From Verrucomicrobiales bacterium (lineage in GTDB: Bacteria; Verrucomicrobiota; Verrucomicrobiia; Verrucomicrobiales; V1-33), in the NCBI GenBank assembly GCA_947462995.1, contig CANHUG010000005.1, positions 1-35,364 of the forward strand: a DNA stretch of 35,364 nucleotides. Direction: 5' to 3'. The position numbers were made by a program, and so were the translations under genes. This document shows, one piece after another, positions 16,830 to 25,074 of the stretch. The notes below the pieces were generated by a model that saw only the letters and a list, made by a program, of their open reading frames with translations, was not told where the DNA came from and made no database searches. Position 1 is the first letter of the stretch, and the number at the start of each line of letters is the position of its first letter.

Positions 16830-17981
16830 ATGCATCTGACCGGCTCGTTCCATCCCTCCCAGCGCGTGCTTCTCGGCCCCGGCCCCAGTGACGTGCCGAC
16901 CCGCGTCCTCAATGCCATGGCCGCACCCACCCTCGGTCACCTCGATCCCGAATACCTCGCGCTCATGGACGACACCCGGCGGCAACTCCAGGCCATCTTC
17001 CGCACCGCCAACGAACTCACCCTGGCCATCAGCGGCACCGGCAGCGCCGGCATGGAAGCCGTCGTCGTCAATCTCGTCGAACCCGGCGACGAAGCCATCG
17101 TCTGCGTCAACGGGGTCTTCGGCACCCGCATGAAGGATGTCATGGAACGCGCCGGAGCAACCGTCCACGCCATCGAAGTCCCATGGGGCGAAACCATCCC
17201 GACCGAACGAGTCGCCGACGCCCTCCGCACCTTCCCCCGCGCAAAGGTCTTCGGCATCGTCCACGCTGAAACCAGCACCGGTGCCCACCAGCCACTCGAG
17301 GAAATCTCAAGGCTCGTCCACGCCGCCGGTGCCTTGTTCCTCGTCGACGCCGTCACCTCTCTCGGCGGATTGCCCCTCGAAGTCGACGCATGGGGCATCG
17401 ACGCCTGCTACAGCGGCACTCAGAAATGCCTCAGCTGCCCGCCAGGCCTCGCGCCCGTCACCTTCTCCCCACGCGCCCTCGCACGCATGGACGCCCGCCG
17501 CTCCAAGGTCCAGTCATGGTACCTCGACATGACAATGATCCGCAATTACTGGGGCGCTGACCGCGCCTACCACCACACCGCGCCTATCAACATGACCTAC
17601 GCCCTGCGCGAGGCCTGTGCCATCATTCTCGAAGAAGGCCTCGACACCCGCATCGCCCGCCACTCCCTCAATCACCGCGCCCTCCGCGCCGGCCTCGAGG
17701 CCATCGGCCTCCGCTACATTCCCTCGCAATCCCTCACCACCCTCAATGCCATCCACGCACCAGACGGCATCGACGAAGCCCTCATCCGCCGCCGCCTCCT
17801 AACTGAATTCGGCATCGAAATCGGAGCAGGTCTCGGCCCCTTCAAAGGCCGCGCCCTCCGCATCGGCCTCATGGGCAGCAGCAGCACCCGGCGCAATGTC
17901 CAACTCGTCCTCGCCGCTCTCGAAATCATCCTGACACGCTCCGGCGCCACCAGCGCCGCTGCTTCCATCTACGCGGCCTGA
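16830..17981 (+). CDS. Class V PLP-dependent aminotransferase (alanine/serine-glyoxylate type)
   Basis: A 383-residue protein of the AGXT/SGAT group. Seen in order: LLGPGPSDVPTRVLNAMAAPTLGHLDPEYLALMDDTR, the cofactor-binding SGTGSAGMEA, HAETSTG, the cofactor-pairing Asp in LVDAVTSLGG (about D173), and the Schiff-base Lys in YSGTQKCLSCPPGLAPVTFS (about K199). The C-terminus has LLTEFGIEIGAGLGPFKGRALRIGLMG. The reaction is transfer of an amino group from alanine or serine to glyoxylate; which donor is preferred cannot be read from sequence. The start is the ATG at 16830; the ORF is full length. It is divergent from the SnoaL-like gene over 284 bases, in which I see a short hairpin (GGGGG-ACAA-CCCCC at 16570-16583) and no recognised gene. 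Confidence 0.93.
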   Translation: MHLTGSFHPSQRVLLGPGPSDVPTRVLNAMAAPTLGHLDPEYLALMDDTRRQLQAIFRTANELTLAISGTGSAGMEAVVVNLVEPGDEAIVCVNGVFGTRMKDVMERAGATVHAIEVPWGETIPTERVADALRTFPRAKVFGIVHAETSTGAHQPLEEISRLVHAAGALFLVDAVTSLGGLPLEVDAWGIDACYSGTQKCLSCPPGLAPVTFSPRALARMDARRSKVQSWYLDMTMIRNYWGADRAYHHTAPINMTYALREACAIILEEGLDTRIARHSLNHRALRAGLEAIGLRYIPSQSLTTLNAIHAPDGIDEALIRRRLLTEFGIEIGAGLGPFKGRALRIGLMGSSSTRRNVQLVLAALEIILTRSGATSAAASIYAA

Positions 17982-18095
17982 TCCTCAGAAACTCACGCGT
18001 CACCCGCAACGGCGGCCAGTGATCAGCCATCACGGCAAGACCACGCCTGCAAGTCCCCTCTGTCGGCCGGATTCCGCCAGCATGGCGGCGTCGGC

Positions 18096-18470
18096 TCATG
18101 CAAAGTAGGTGTCCTCGTGCGCATACGGCGGCGCGCAGCAGCATAGAAACCGCAGGCACTCAATCCCCGTGATCCGGTGCCACGCGCCCGGCGGAATCAG
18201 CACGCCATCTCCCGGCCCGACCTCCCGCTCCACCCCATCCACTTCCATCAATCCACGGCCCTCCAGCACAAAGTAGAACTCCTCGCTCACCCGGTGATAG
18301 TGCCGCTCCGTCGCCACCCCCGCCGGAACCGTCGCCTCCGCGAGCGACTGGTTCCGCACGGGCGCATTGCTGAGATCAAGGATGCTCCGGATCGTACTCC
18401 CGTCCTTCGTCGTGAACGGGACCTGTTCGGCAATCCGGCGCAGCGTCATCCCAGGGTCACTTGAGGTCAT
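18096..18470 (-). CDS. Single-domain cupin
   Basis: A 124-residue protein with a complete cupin fold. Motif 1 is RHYHRVSEEFYFVLEGRG (His57, His59, Glu63 or Glu64) and motif 2 is PGDGVLIPPGAWHRI (His98), so a metal site is present. The opening (RRIAEQVPFTTKDGSTIRSILDLSNAPVRNQSLAEATV) resembles small cupins annotated as mannose-6-phosphate-isomerase-like, but no substrate can be assigned. The ATG at 18470 overlaps the end of the upstream cytochrome fusion gene by 14 bases; an in-frame ATG at 18449 would avoid the overlap and fits the family start slightly better. It is co-oriented with the cytochrome gene and probably co-transcribed. Confidence 0.88.
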   Translation of the reverse strand: MTSSDPGMTLRRIAEQVPFTTKDGSTIRSILDLSNAPVRNQSLAEATVPAGVATERHYHRVSEEFYFVLEGRGLMEVDGVEREVGPGDGVLIPPGAWHRITGIECLRFLCCCAPPYAHEDTYFA

Positions 18471-20565
18471 CCGGCAACCCGGCGTCCTTGATCTTCACAT
18501 CCGTCTTCGCTCCCCCATCGATCCACCACTTCAGAATCTTGATCTCCTTCTCGCTAGGCTGATCCTTGTCCTTCGGCGGCATGTGCTCATCCTCGTCCGC
18601 ACCCAGCGCAATCCGCTTCAAAATCAGACTGTCCGCCGACTTCCCGGCCACCACCGCCGCCTCACCGCTGTCACCACCCTTCATCAGCACCTCGAAATTG
18701 TGCATCGCCAGCTTGCCCTTCTGCTTGTCCGCACCGTGACACCCAGTGCACGTCCGCTCGAAAATCGGCTGAATCAATCCCGCGTATAGCGGCGCTTCAG
18801 GATCCATCGGCTTCGGCGCTGCAGGCGCTGCCGGTGCCGCTGGCGGTGGAGGCGGAGCCATCGCCGTCCGAACTTCATTGTCCCACCCGAGATTGATCAC
18901 AATCGCCGGCAGCTTCTGATGCAGCGCCTCCGCCGCAGGCTTCGTCACCCCCGTCTGCCACACAAACAACCGCTTCAGATTCGCCAGCTTCTCCAGCTTC
19001 GGCATCGACGCGTCCGTCACCTTCGTCCCGAACAGATTCAGATACTCCAGCCCCGCCACCGACACCATCGCATCCACGCCCGCATCCGTGACCGCCGTGT
19101 TCTGCAAATGCAGCCGCTTCAGATTCTTCATCCCCCCAAGCACCGCCAGACCCGCATCCGTCACCTTCGACCGCGCCAGATTCATCTCCACCATCCGCTC
19201 GGCCAATGGCGCAAACTTCGCCAGCTCCGCATCCCCGAACTTGTCCGCCACATTCACACAATTGAACGTCAGCGCCGGATCATTCTGCGCCACCGGCAGA
19301 ATCGTCACCCCTAACTCCTTCTCCAGCGCCGCCACCGCAGGATCCACCGCCGGGGCCGCCGCCGCACCACCCTGAGGCGCAGGTGCAGGAGCTGCCTGTG
19401 GGGTCGGAGCCGGTGCTGGCGCAGGCGCCGCCTCCGCAGCCGGGGCCGCCGCCAGCGCCGCAATCACACTCGTCAGCGTCGTCTTCAGCGGATCGTTCAA
19501 CCCGCTGTCCTTCACCTTCACATCCGCCTTCGCACCCGCATCCACCCACCACTTCAGCACCGCCACCTCGTCCTCGCTCAACTGCGTCTTCTCCTCCGGC
19601 GGCATGTGATCCTCATGATCCTTCGGCAGCAGAATCCGCTTCAGACTCTCGCTCTCCGCAGACTTGCCCGGCTGCACACTCGCCATCCCGCTCTCACCAG
19701 CCTTCAGCATCACCTCAAGGGTGTGCAACTGCAGGTCGCCCTTCTGCTTCTTCTCACCATGACAACCCGTGCAAGCCTTCGCCATCATCGGCGCAATCGC
19801 CGCTTCATACACCTTCATCTCCGCAGGATCACCCGTCACCACCGGCGATCCCTTGGCCTCCGGTCTCAGTAGATTCAACGCCGGCGTAATGACGTCGCCA
19901 TGCGTCAGGCTGCCGCCGAAATGTCCGGCAATGAACAAGGTAGCCGCAGAAAGCAGCAGCGGAGCGCGATAGATTCCGGTAGCCATGGTGGGTCTGGTTT
20001 CGTGGATGAGTTTGGTCAAAAGTGTAATGCCTGTCAGTAATGGTATAGCGAGCCCCGACCACATGTGCCAGCGCAGCGTGTCGGAATCGCTCCCGTGCCC
20101 GGAGAAATATCCCGCCACCGCCGCCGGTGCCGCCGTCAGAAATGCCAGCCAAAGCAGCGCCGTCACCGCCGCCGTAAACGTCCGCTTCTTCCCTCCCATC
20201 ACCTCGAGAAATACCACCCCAAGCACCAGCCCGATCGGAAGATGCAGCACCAGCGGGTGAAAATTCCCCACCACCTCCACCCACGCCGGCGCATGGAATC
20301 CCTCCGTCCTCGGCAGAAACCGGAAACAATAGAACACCGCCGCCGCATACCCCGCCAACCCAAGCCCAGCCAATGTAATCCATCCCTTCCGCGACGGCCC
20401 GGCAGCAGCTTCCGCTCCCGCAGCAGCAGCCTGCGCCACCACGGGCACCGGACGCTCAATCGTAAATCGCGTGCCGCACGCCGGACATAGGCCTTGTTCG
20501 CCCTCCATCGACGCGTCCACGTCGAAGGGCTTCAGGCAGGAGGGACAGGAGACGCGGTGATTCAT
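18457..20565 (-). CDS. Zinc-ribbon / DUF2231 membrane / twin cytochrome c / LRR fusion protein
   Basis: A 702-residue protein with an unusual domain order. Residues 7-30 form a zinc ribbon (CPSCLKPF..CPACG). Membrane helices lie at about 62-82, 103-122, 130-153, 168-185 and 200-215, with NFHPLVLHLPIGLVLG typical of DUF2231-type membrane domains. A first PSCyt1-like c-type haem domain has CTGCHGEKKQKGDLQL at 265 and HMPP at 320. A long Ala/Pro linker (~365-408) leads to leucine-rich repeats (~430-560: LARSKVTDAGL, LQNTAVTDAGV, LFGTKVTDASM). A second haem domain has CTGCHGADKQKGKLAM at 606 and HMPP at 661. The haem domains must lie outside the membrane, so this is likely an envelope electron-transfer protein. 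The PSCyt1 group is characteristic of Planctomycetota and Verrucomicrobiota. The substrate is unknown. Confidence 0.9.
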   Translation of the reverse strand: MNHRVSCPSCLKPFDVDASMEGEQGLCPACGTRFTIERPVPVVAQAAAAGAEAAAGPSRKGWITLAGLGLAGYAAAVFYCFRFLPRTEGFHAPAWVEVVGNFHPLVLHLPIGLVLGVVFLEVMGGKKRTFTAAVTALLWLAFLTAAPAAVAGYFSGHGSDSDTLRWHMWSGLAIPLLTGITLLTKLIHETRPTMATGIYRAPLLLSAATLFIAGHFGGSLTHGDVITPALNLLRPEAKGSPVVTGDPAEMKVYEAAIAPMMAKACTGCHGEKKQKGDLQLHTLEVMLKAGESGMASVQPGKSAESESLKRILLPKDHEDHMPPEEKTQLSEDEVAVLKWWVDAGAKADVKVKDSGLNDPLKTTLTSVIAALAAAPAAEAAPAPAPAPTPQAAPAPAPQGGAAAAPAVDPAVAALEKELGVTILPVAQNDPALTFNCVNVADKFGDAELAKFAPLAERMVEMNLARSKVTDAGLAVLGGMKNLKRLHLQNTAVTDAGVDAMVSVAGLEYLNLFGTKVTDASMPKLEKLANLKRLFVWQTGVTKPAAEALHQKLPAIVINLGWDNEVRTAMAPPPPPAAPAAPAAPKPMDPEAPLYAGLIQPIFERTCTGCHGADKQKGKLAMHNFEVLMKGGDSGEAAVVAGKSADSLILKRIALGADEDEHMPPKDKDQPSEKEIKILKWWIDGGAKTDVKIKDAGLPDDLK

Positions 20566-20639
20566 CGATGACGATAGTTAAACCGCCGCCGCCGCCCATC
20601 TTTCACCTCCCGCCTCCCGGATCCCCGGTCCGCCGCCGC

Positions 20640-21053
20640 TCAGAACAACTCGCCAGGCGCAAAAAACCGCTTCAATTCCTCCGCCGCCGTCTCCGGCCCA
20701 TCCGATGCATGGCACATGTTCACCATCTTGTTCTCGCCGAAATCCCCGCGGATCGTCCCCTTCGCAGCCACCGTCGAATCCGTCGGCCCCAGCAGATCAC
20801 GCACCCGCGCAATCACATTCTCACCTTCCAGCGCCAGCGCCACCACCGGACTGCTCTGCATGAACGACGCAATGTCAGGATAAAACGGCTTGTCCGCCAC
20901 GTGCGCATAATGCTCGCGCAGCACCGCATCGCTCAACTGCATCATCTTCAGCCCACGCACCCGGAAGCCCTCCGCTTCCAGTCGGCGCAGCACTTCGCCG
21001 CTCAGGCGCTTCTGAACACAGTCAGGCTTGAAAAGAATAAGGGTCGTTTCCAT
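20640..21053 (-). CDS. ndk: Nucleoside diphosphate kinase
   Basis: The start is set at the ATG at 21053 (METTLILFKPDCVQ), giving 137 residues, the usual NDK length; the 24 additional track residues are not family-like. Motifs: KPDCVQKRLSGEVLRRLEAEGF, HYAHVADKPFYPDIASFMQSSPVVALALEGENVI, and the active-site block GTIRGDFGENKMVNMCHASDGPETA with the phosphorylated His at 115. The enzyme moves the terminal phosphate between nucleoside triphosphates and diphosphates in the cytoplasm. All key residues are present. It is co-oriented with the gpmI-type gene, 124 bases downstream of it. Confidence 0.97.
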   Translation of the reverse strand: METTLILFKPDCVQKRLSGEVLRRLEAEGFRVRGLKMMQLSDAVLREHYAHVADKPFYPDIASFMQSSPVVALALEGENVIARVRDLLGPTDSTVAAKGTIRGDFGENKMVNMCHASDGPETAAEELKRFFAPGELF

Positions 21054-21177
21054 GATCGTAGTTGTCTGATTTGAAATAGGTCCGCTGCCCTGATTCCGGG
21101 CACGAGGGGCGCGCACCATGGGCAATCACATGGGCTTTGCAACCCGGTTTCCTCGCCCCCTTCCCAGCACCGCCATC

Positions 21178-22731
21178 TTACACCTTCGGCTCCAGCAGGG
21201 TCTTCCCCGTCATCGCCGCCGGCTGCGCCACCCCCAGCATCGCCAGCAGGGTCGGCGCTATGTCCGCCAGAATCCCGTCCCGCACCCGATACCCGTCAGC
21301 ATCAGCAGCCACATACACACAGTGCACCAGATTCGTCGTGTGCGCCGTGTGCGGCGACCCATCCGCATTCCTCATCTGCTCGCAATTCCCATGGTCCGCC
21401 GTCAGCAGACACTTGCCCCCTAGCGCCAGCACCTTCTCCACAATCAGCCGCACCCCCAGATCAATCGTCTCCACCGCATGCACCCCCGCCTCCACCACCC
21501 CAGTGTGCCCCACCATGTCAGGATTCGCAAAATTCATGATCACCGCATCATACTCCTCCAGCCGCCGCCACACCTCGAACGCCAGATCCGGCGCACTCAT
21601 CTGCGGCTTCTTGTCATACGTCGGCACTTCCTTCGGACTGATCGCCAGATACCGGTCCTCACCAGGAAACGGCGCGTCCGCTCCAGCATTGAAGAAGAAT
21701 GTCACATGCGGAAACTTCTCCGTCTCCGCCGCTCGCAATTGCCGCAACCCAGCCTCCGCCAGCACTTCACCAAGTATCCCCTTCATGCTCTCAGGCCCGA
21801 ACACCGTCCGCACCCCCAGCGCCGCATAGCTCTCCTTGTACTCCGTCAGCGTATAACAAGCCACCCGCGGCGTCACCTCGCGCTCGAACGAATCAAAACC
21901 CGGATCCATCAGCGCCTCCGTCAGCTGCCGCGCACGGTCCGCACGGAAATTGAACCACAGCACCACATCCCCGTCCCGCACCCGCTGCTCGCCAGCCTCA
22001 CTGAAAATCATCGGCTGCAGAAACTCATCACCACGCGGCTCCCCGGCATACGCCGCACGGATCGCCGCCGACGGAGCCCCCGCCGTCACCGCCCCGCGCC
22101 CTAGCACAATCGCGTCCCACGCCAGCTTGTTCCGCTCCCACCGCTTGTCGCGGTCCATCGCAAAATACCGCCCGATCACCGTCGCAATCCGCGCCCCCGT
22201 CGGCGCAATCGCCTGCTCCACAAACGCCAGCGAATCCGCCCCGCCCGTCGGCGAGGTATCCCGCCCGTCCGTGATCGCATGCACCATGACGTCCCCGCAA
22301 CCCGCCGCCTGCGCCGCCTCACACAACGCCACCAGATGATCCTGATGACTGTGCACTCCCCCGTCACTCACCAGCCCCAGCAGATGCAGCCGCCCGCCCT
22401 TCGCCTTCGCAAACGCCTCCACCAGCACCGGATGCGTCGCCAGCTCCCCATCCCGGATCGCCTTGTTGATCCGCGTCAGATCCTGATAAACAATCCGCCC
22501 AGCCCCCAGATTCAGGTGCCCCACCTCGCTGTTCCCCATCTGCCCGGCCGGCAACCCAACGTCCTCGCCACTCCCGGACACCTGTCCCCACGGATACTTC
22601 CCGTACAGCTCATCATGAAACGGGGTCCGCGCCAGCAGCGTCGCGTCTCCATTGACCTCCGCCGCCGCACGACCGCCCGGATTGATGCCCCAGCCATCCC
22701 GAATGATGAGAACCACAGGTTTTTTCGCCAT
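21178..22731 (-). CDS. gpmI: 2,3-bisphosphoglycerate-independent phosphoglycerate mutase
   Basis: The start is the ATG at 22731 (MAKKPVVLIIRDGWGINPGG), giving 517 residues, typical of the cofactor-independent enzyme. The metal and phosphoserine sites are visible: DGWG (D12), GQMGNSEVGHLNLGAGRIVYQDLTRI (catalytic Ser at 68), GLVSDGGVHSHQDHL, ITDGRDTSP, and the C-terminal VMNFANPDMVGHTG and LTADHGNCEQM. It interconverts 3- and 2-phosphoglycerate in glycolysis and gluconeogenesis, with two metal ions. The DGWG region continues NPGGRAAAEVNGDATLLAR, slightly different from the more common SREGNA-type spacing but within the family. It is divergent from the cyclotransferase-like gene with 89 bases between starts. 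Confidence 0.96.
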   Translation of the reverse strand: MAKKPVVLIIRDGWGINPGGRAAAEVNGDATLLARTPFHDELYGKYPWGQVSGSGEDVGLPAGQMGNSEVGHLNLGAGRIVYQDLTRINKAIRDGELATHPVLVEAFAKAKGGRLHLLGLVSDGGVHSHQDHLVALCEAAQAAGCGDVMVHAITDGRDTSPTGGADSLAFVEQAIAPTGARIATVIGRYFAMDRDKRWERNKLAWDAIVLGRGAVTAGAPSAAIRAAYAGEPRGDEFLQPMIFSEAGEQRVRDGDVVLWFNFRADRARQLTEALMDPGFDSFEREVTPRVACYTLTEYKESYAALGVRTVFGPESMKGILGEVLAEAGLRQLRAAETEKFPHVTFFFNAGADAPFPGEDRYLAISPKEVPTYDKKPQMSAPDLAFEVWRRLEEYDAVIMNFANPDMVGHTGVVEAGVHAVETIDLGVRLIVEKVLALGGKCLLTADHGNCEQMRNADGSPHTAHTTNLVHCVYVAADADGYRVRDGILADIAPTLLAMLGVAQPAAMTGKTLLEPKV

Positions 22732-22820
22732 AATGGCCCGCACATAGACGCTCCTCCTCCCGCAGCAACCCGGGAAATGCCCTGCCCGCCCCCTCCACGT
22801 CCCCATCTCCATCCCTCCTC

Positions 22821-23231
22821 ATGAACCTCTTCGTCTACGGCTCCCTCATGTTCGACGTCGTCTGGCAACGCATCGCCCGCACCTCCAACCAAGGCGTCCC
22901 CGCCACCGCCCACGGCTGGTCCGTCCGCTCCCTCCAAGGCGTCTCCTACCCAGGCCTCGTCCCCGCTCCCCCGGGCTCCCTCGCCCAAGGCCTCCTCCGC
23001 ACCAAGGTCTCACCAGCCGCTCTCGCCAGACTCGACGCCTTCGAAGGCCCAGACTACCTCCGCCAACTCATCGCCATCACCTTGCCCGACGGCTCCCCCT
23101 CATCCGCATGGGCATGGATCGTCAGCCCGGCCGCCATGCACCTCGTCCTCCCAGAAACATGGGACGCCGAGAGCTTCGCTCGCGACTCCCTCACAGATTT
23201 CCTCCGCAACGCCACCGGAGATCCCCCCTGA
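22821..23231 (+). CDS. Gamma-glutamylcyclotransferase (AIG2-like) family protein
   Basis: A 136-residue protein with the family hallmark VYGSLM at residues 5-10, which forms the substrate-binding loop, and the conserved acid in LDAFEGPDYLR (E75), the position of the catalytic Glu in GGCT-like enzymes. Size and order fit the AIG2-like branch. The substrate may be a gamma-glutamyl compound but cannot be fixed; many family members act on other amides. The ORF starts 89 bases from the divergent gpmI and ends 8 bases before the converging polyprenyl synthase stop, so no terminator has room between them. Confidence 0.88.
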   Translation: MNLFVYGSLMFDVVWQRIARTSNQGVPATAHGWSVRSLQGVSYPGLVPAPPGSLAQGLLRTKVSPAALARLDAFEGPDYLRQLIAITLPDGSPSSAWAWIVSPAAMHLVLPETWDAESFARDSLTDFLRNATGDPP

Positions 23232-23239
23232 TCCTAACC

Positions 23240-24130
23240 TCAGAAATCCCGCGCCAGTAAATGCCCCGCCAGCTCATGCAGCCGCCGGGCATTCGATCCA
23301 AACGGTGCCAGCGCCGCCGTCGCCTCCGCCGTCAGCCGCGACGCCTCCGCCCGCGACGCCTCCAACCCCATAATCGCCGGATACGTCGACTTCCCCACCG
23401 CCACATCCTTCCCCGCCGTCTTCCCCAGCTTCTCCGACGTCTGCGTCACGTCCAGAATGTCGTCAATCACCTGAAACGCCAGCCCCAGCGCATGCCCGAA
23501 CCGCGTCAGCGCCGCCAGTTGATCCTCGCTCGCGCCTCCCGCCATCCCCCCAAGCCGCAGGCTGCACGTCAGCAACGCCGCCGTCTTCCCCTCATGGATC
23601 GCCCGCAGTTCCTCGAACGACACCATCTTCCCCTCCGCCTCGATATCCCGCACCTGCCCGCCAATCAGATGCCGCGACCCCGCCGCCACCGCCAACTCCC
23701 CAACCATCGCTCCCACACTGTGCCCAGGCCCCGGCGGTGACTCCAGCACCAGCCCGAACGCCAACGGTTGCAACGCATCCCCCGCCAGCACCGCCACCGC
23801 ATCGCCATACACCTTGTGACACGTCGGCCGCCCGCGCCGGAAATCATCGTCGTCCATGCACGGCAGATCATCGTGAATCAGCGAATACGTGTGAATGCAC
23901 TCCACCGCGCACGCCACCCCCACCGCACGCTCGTCATCCGCACCGCACGCCTCGCACGCCGCCAGCGTCAGCACCGGCCGCAACCGCTTCCCACCAGCAA
24001 ACATACTGTGCCGCATCGCCGCATGCAGCGTCCCAGGTGCCTCCCCAGCCCCCGGCAACCATCGCTCCAACGCCGCATCAATGCGATCCTTCTGCCGCCC
24101 CAGATATTCAGAAAGTGTTTCGTCCGTCAT
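23240..24130 (-). CDS. ispA: Short-chain polyprenyl diphosphate synthase (farnesyl/geranyl type)
   Basis: The start is set at the ATG at 24130 (MTDETLSEYLGRQKD), giving 296 residues; the 52 extra track residues look non-coding. The protein has GGKRLRPVL, the first Asp-rich motif in SLIHDDLPCMDDDDFRRGRPTCHKVYGD (from residue 87), GGQVRDIEAE, GKTAALL, and the second Asp-rich motif FQVIDDILDVT (223-227). The two residues between the first Asp pair and the next fit the bacterial type-II FPP synthase group. It condenses isopentenyl diphosphate with allylic diphosphates in the cytoplasm, feeding quinone, hopanoid or carotenoid and undecaprenyl synthesis. Exact chain length is inferred, not seen. 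Confidence 0.93.
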   Translation of the reverse strand: MTDETLSEYLGRQKDRIDAALERWLPGAGEAPGTLHAAMRHSMFAGGKRLRPVLTLAACEACGADDERAVGVACAVECIHTYSLIHDDLPCMDDDDFRRGRPTCHKVYGDAVAVLAGDALQPLAFGLVLESPPGPGHSVGAMVGELAVAAGSRHLIGGQVRDIEAEGKMVSFEELRAIHEGKTAALLTCSLRLGGMAGGASEDQLAALTRFGHALGLAFQVIDDILDVTQTSEKLGKTAGKDVAVGKSTYPAIMGLEASRAEASRLTAEATAALAPFGSNARRLHELAGHLLARDF

Positions 24131-24218
24131 GTTCGCACGCTCTCTCACAACACTCCGCGCCACGCGAAACCGGAAACTCTCTGCGCATTCCCGCGACCCA
24201 TCACCCCTCCACACCCTC

Positions 24219-24239
24219 CAGCCGAAGGCCCTGGACTGC
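24219..24239 (+). repeat. Dispersed repeat CAGCCGAAGGCCCTGGACTGC, copy 1
   Basis: A 21-base block in the 240-base gap between the ispA-type start and the next minus-strand stop. It recurs at 32526-32546 with one mismatch, in the same orientation and again between genes. The flanking GGAACCCTGCCGCCGCTTTCC resembles an intergenic repeat common in Planctomycetota and Verrucomicrobiota. The gap holds no gene. Confidence 0.6.
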
Positions 24240-24370
24240 GGAACCCTGCCGCCGCTTTCCCCACGCCAGCCACCTGCCCCCGGCACCAGCCAAGCTCACC
24301 TTCCCACCCATCCCTGCCGCCTCGCGACCTCCCATCGTCCTCACTCTTCAGTTCGTCATTCATCGTCTCG

Positions 24371-24886
24371 TCACCATCCCCAGTAATGAAACGCCGCATA
24401 AACCGTCTGCGTCTCCCTGTCAAAATACACCAGCACATAATCCTCGCCAATGTCCCGCCGGTCAAACTCATCCATCGTTTCCAGCTTCGCCGGCCACGTC
24501 TCAGGACGACTGCACCCGCCAAAAAAACTCAATCCGCCCAGCGGCTCCCATTTGAACTTCCCGGCCGTCATGCGCGCATAGTCCGCCTCAGACATCCGGA
24601 ACGACATCAGATAGCCGTCCATCATGATAGGCTTCCTCGTCTCAAGGTCCCGCACCACCGACCTCGACGGCTGCCCGAACACCCGGTCAAACTCCCGCTC
24701 GGCATCCGGCGGCACGCTCGCCGCCACCAGCCACAACGCCACCAGCGCCGGAAACGGCAGCAGCGCCCACACACACCCTCGCTTCCGCAGCACCAACGCT
24801 CCCACCCAGACCACCGTCCCCAGCAGCACCCCCAGCACCAGAATCGCCATGAACGGAGACATCACACGCCAAAGGTAAAGTCCCAT
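24371..24886 (-). CDS. Small membrane protein of unknown function
   Basis: The preferred start is the ATG at 24886 (MGLYLWRVMSPFMAILVLGV), giving 171 residues; the track's start at 24922 adds a Gly-rich, unlikely N-terminus. Two hydrophobic helices lie close together (about residues 8-31 and 39-57: AILVLGVLLGTVVWVGALVL and WALLPFPALVALWLVAA). A ~115-residue soluble domain follows (FDRVFGQPSRSVVRDLETRKPIMMDGYLMSFRMSEADYARM..LGGLSFFGGCSRPETWPAKLETM) and ends YAAFHYWGW. I do not recognise the family. It is divergent from the MoxR operon across 188 bases, which must hold promoters for both. Confidence 0.75.
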   Translation of the reverse strand: MGLYLWRVMSPFMAILVLGVLLGTVVWVGALVLRKRGCVWALLPFPALVALWLVAASVPPDAEREFDRVFGQPSRSVVRDLETRKPIMMDGYLMSFRMSEADYARMTAGKFKWEPLGGLSFFGGCSRPETWPAKLETMDEFDRRDIGEDYVLVYFDRETQTVYAAFHYWGW

Positions 24887-25074
24887 CTCAATCCTCCACA
24901 CATCACCCCCCTCACCCTCCATTCGGCCAACAGAACTGCTTCCTTCATCATCACCCCACCCTCATACACCCACACCAACATGCTGTCCACTCAACCCTCC
25001 CACGCTCCCAACACTCCTCACACCCGCCGCGAATCCCATTGCCGCATCGCCGCTCCCTGCCATCATACACGCCA

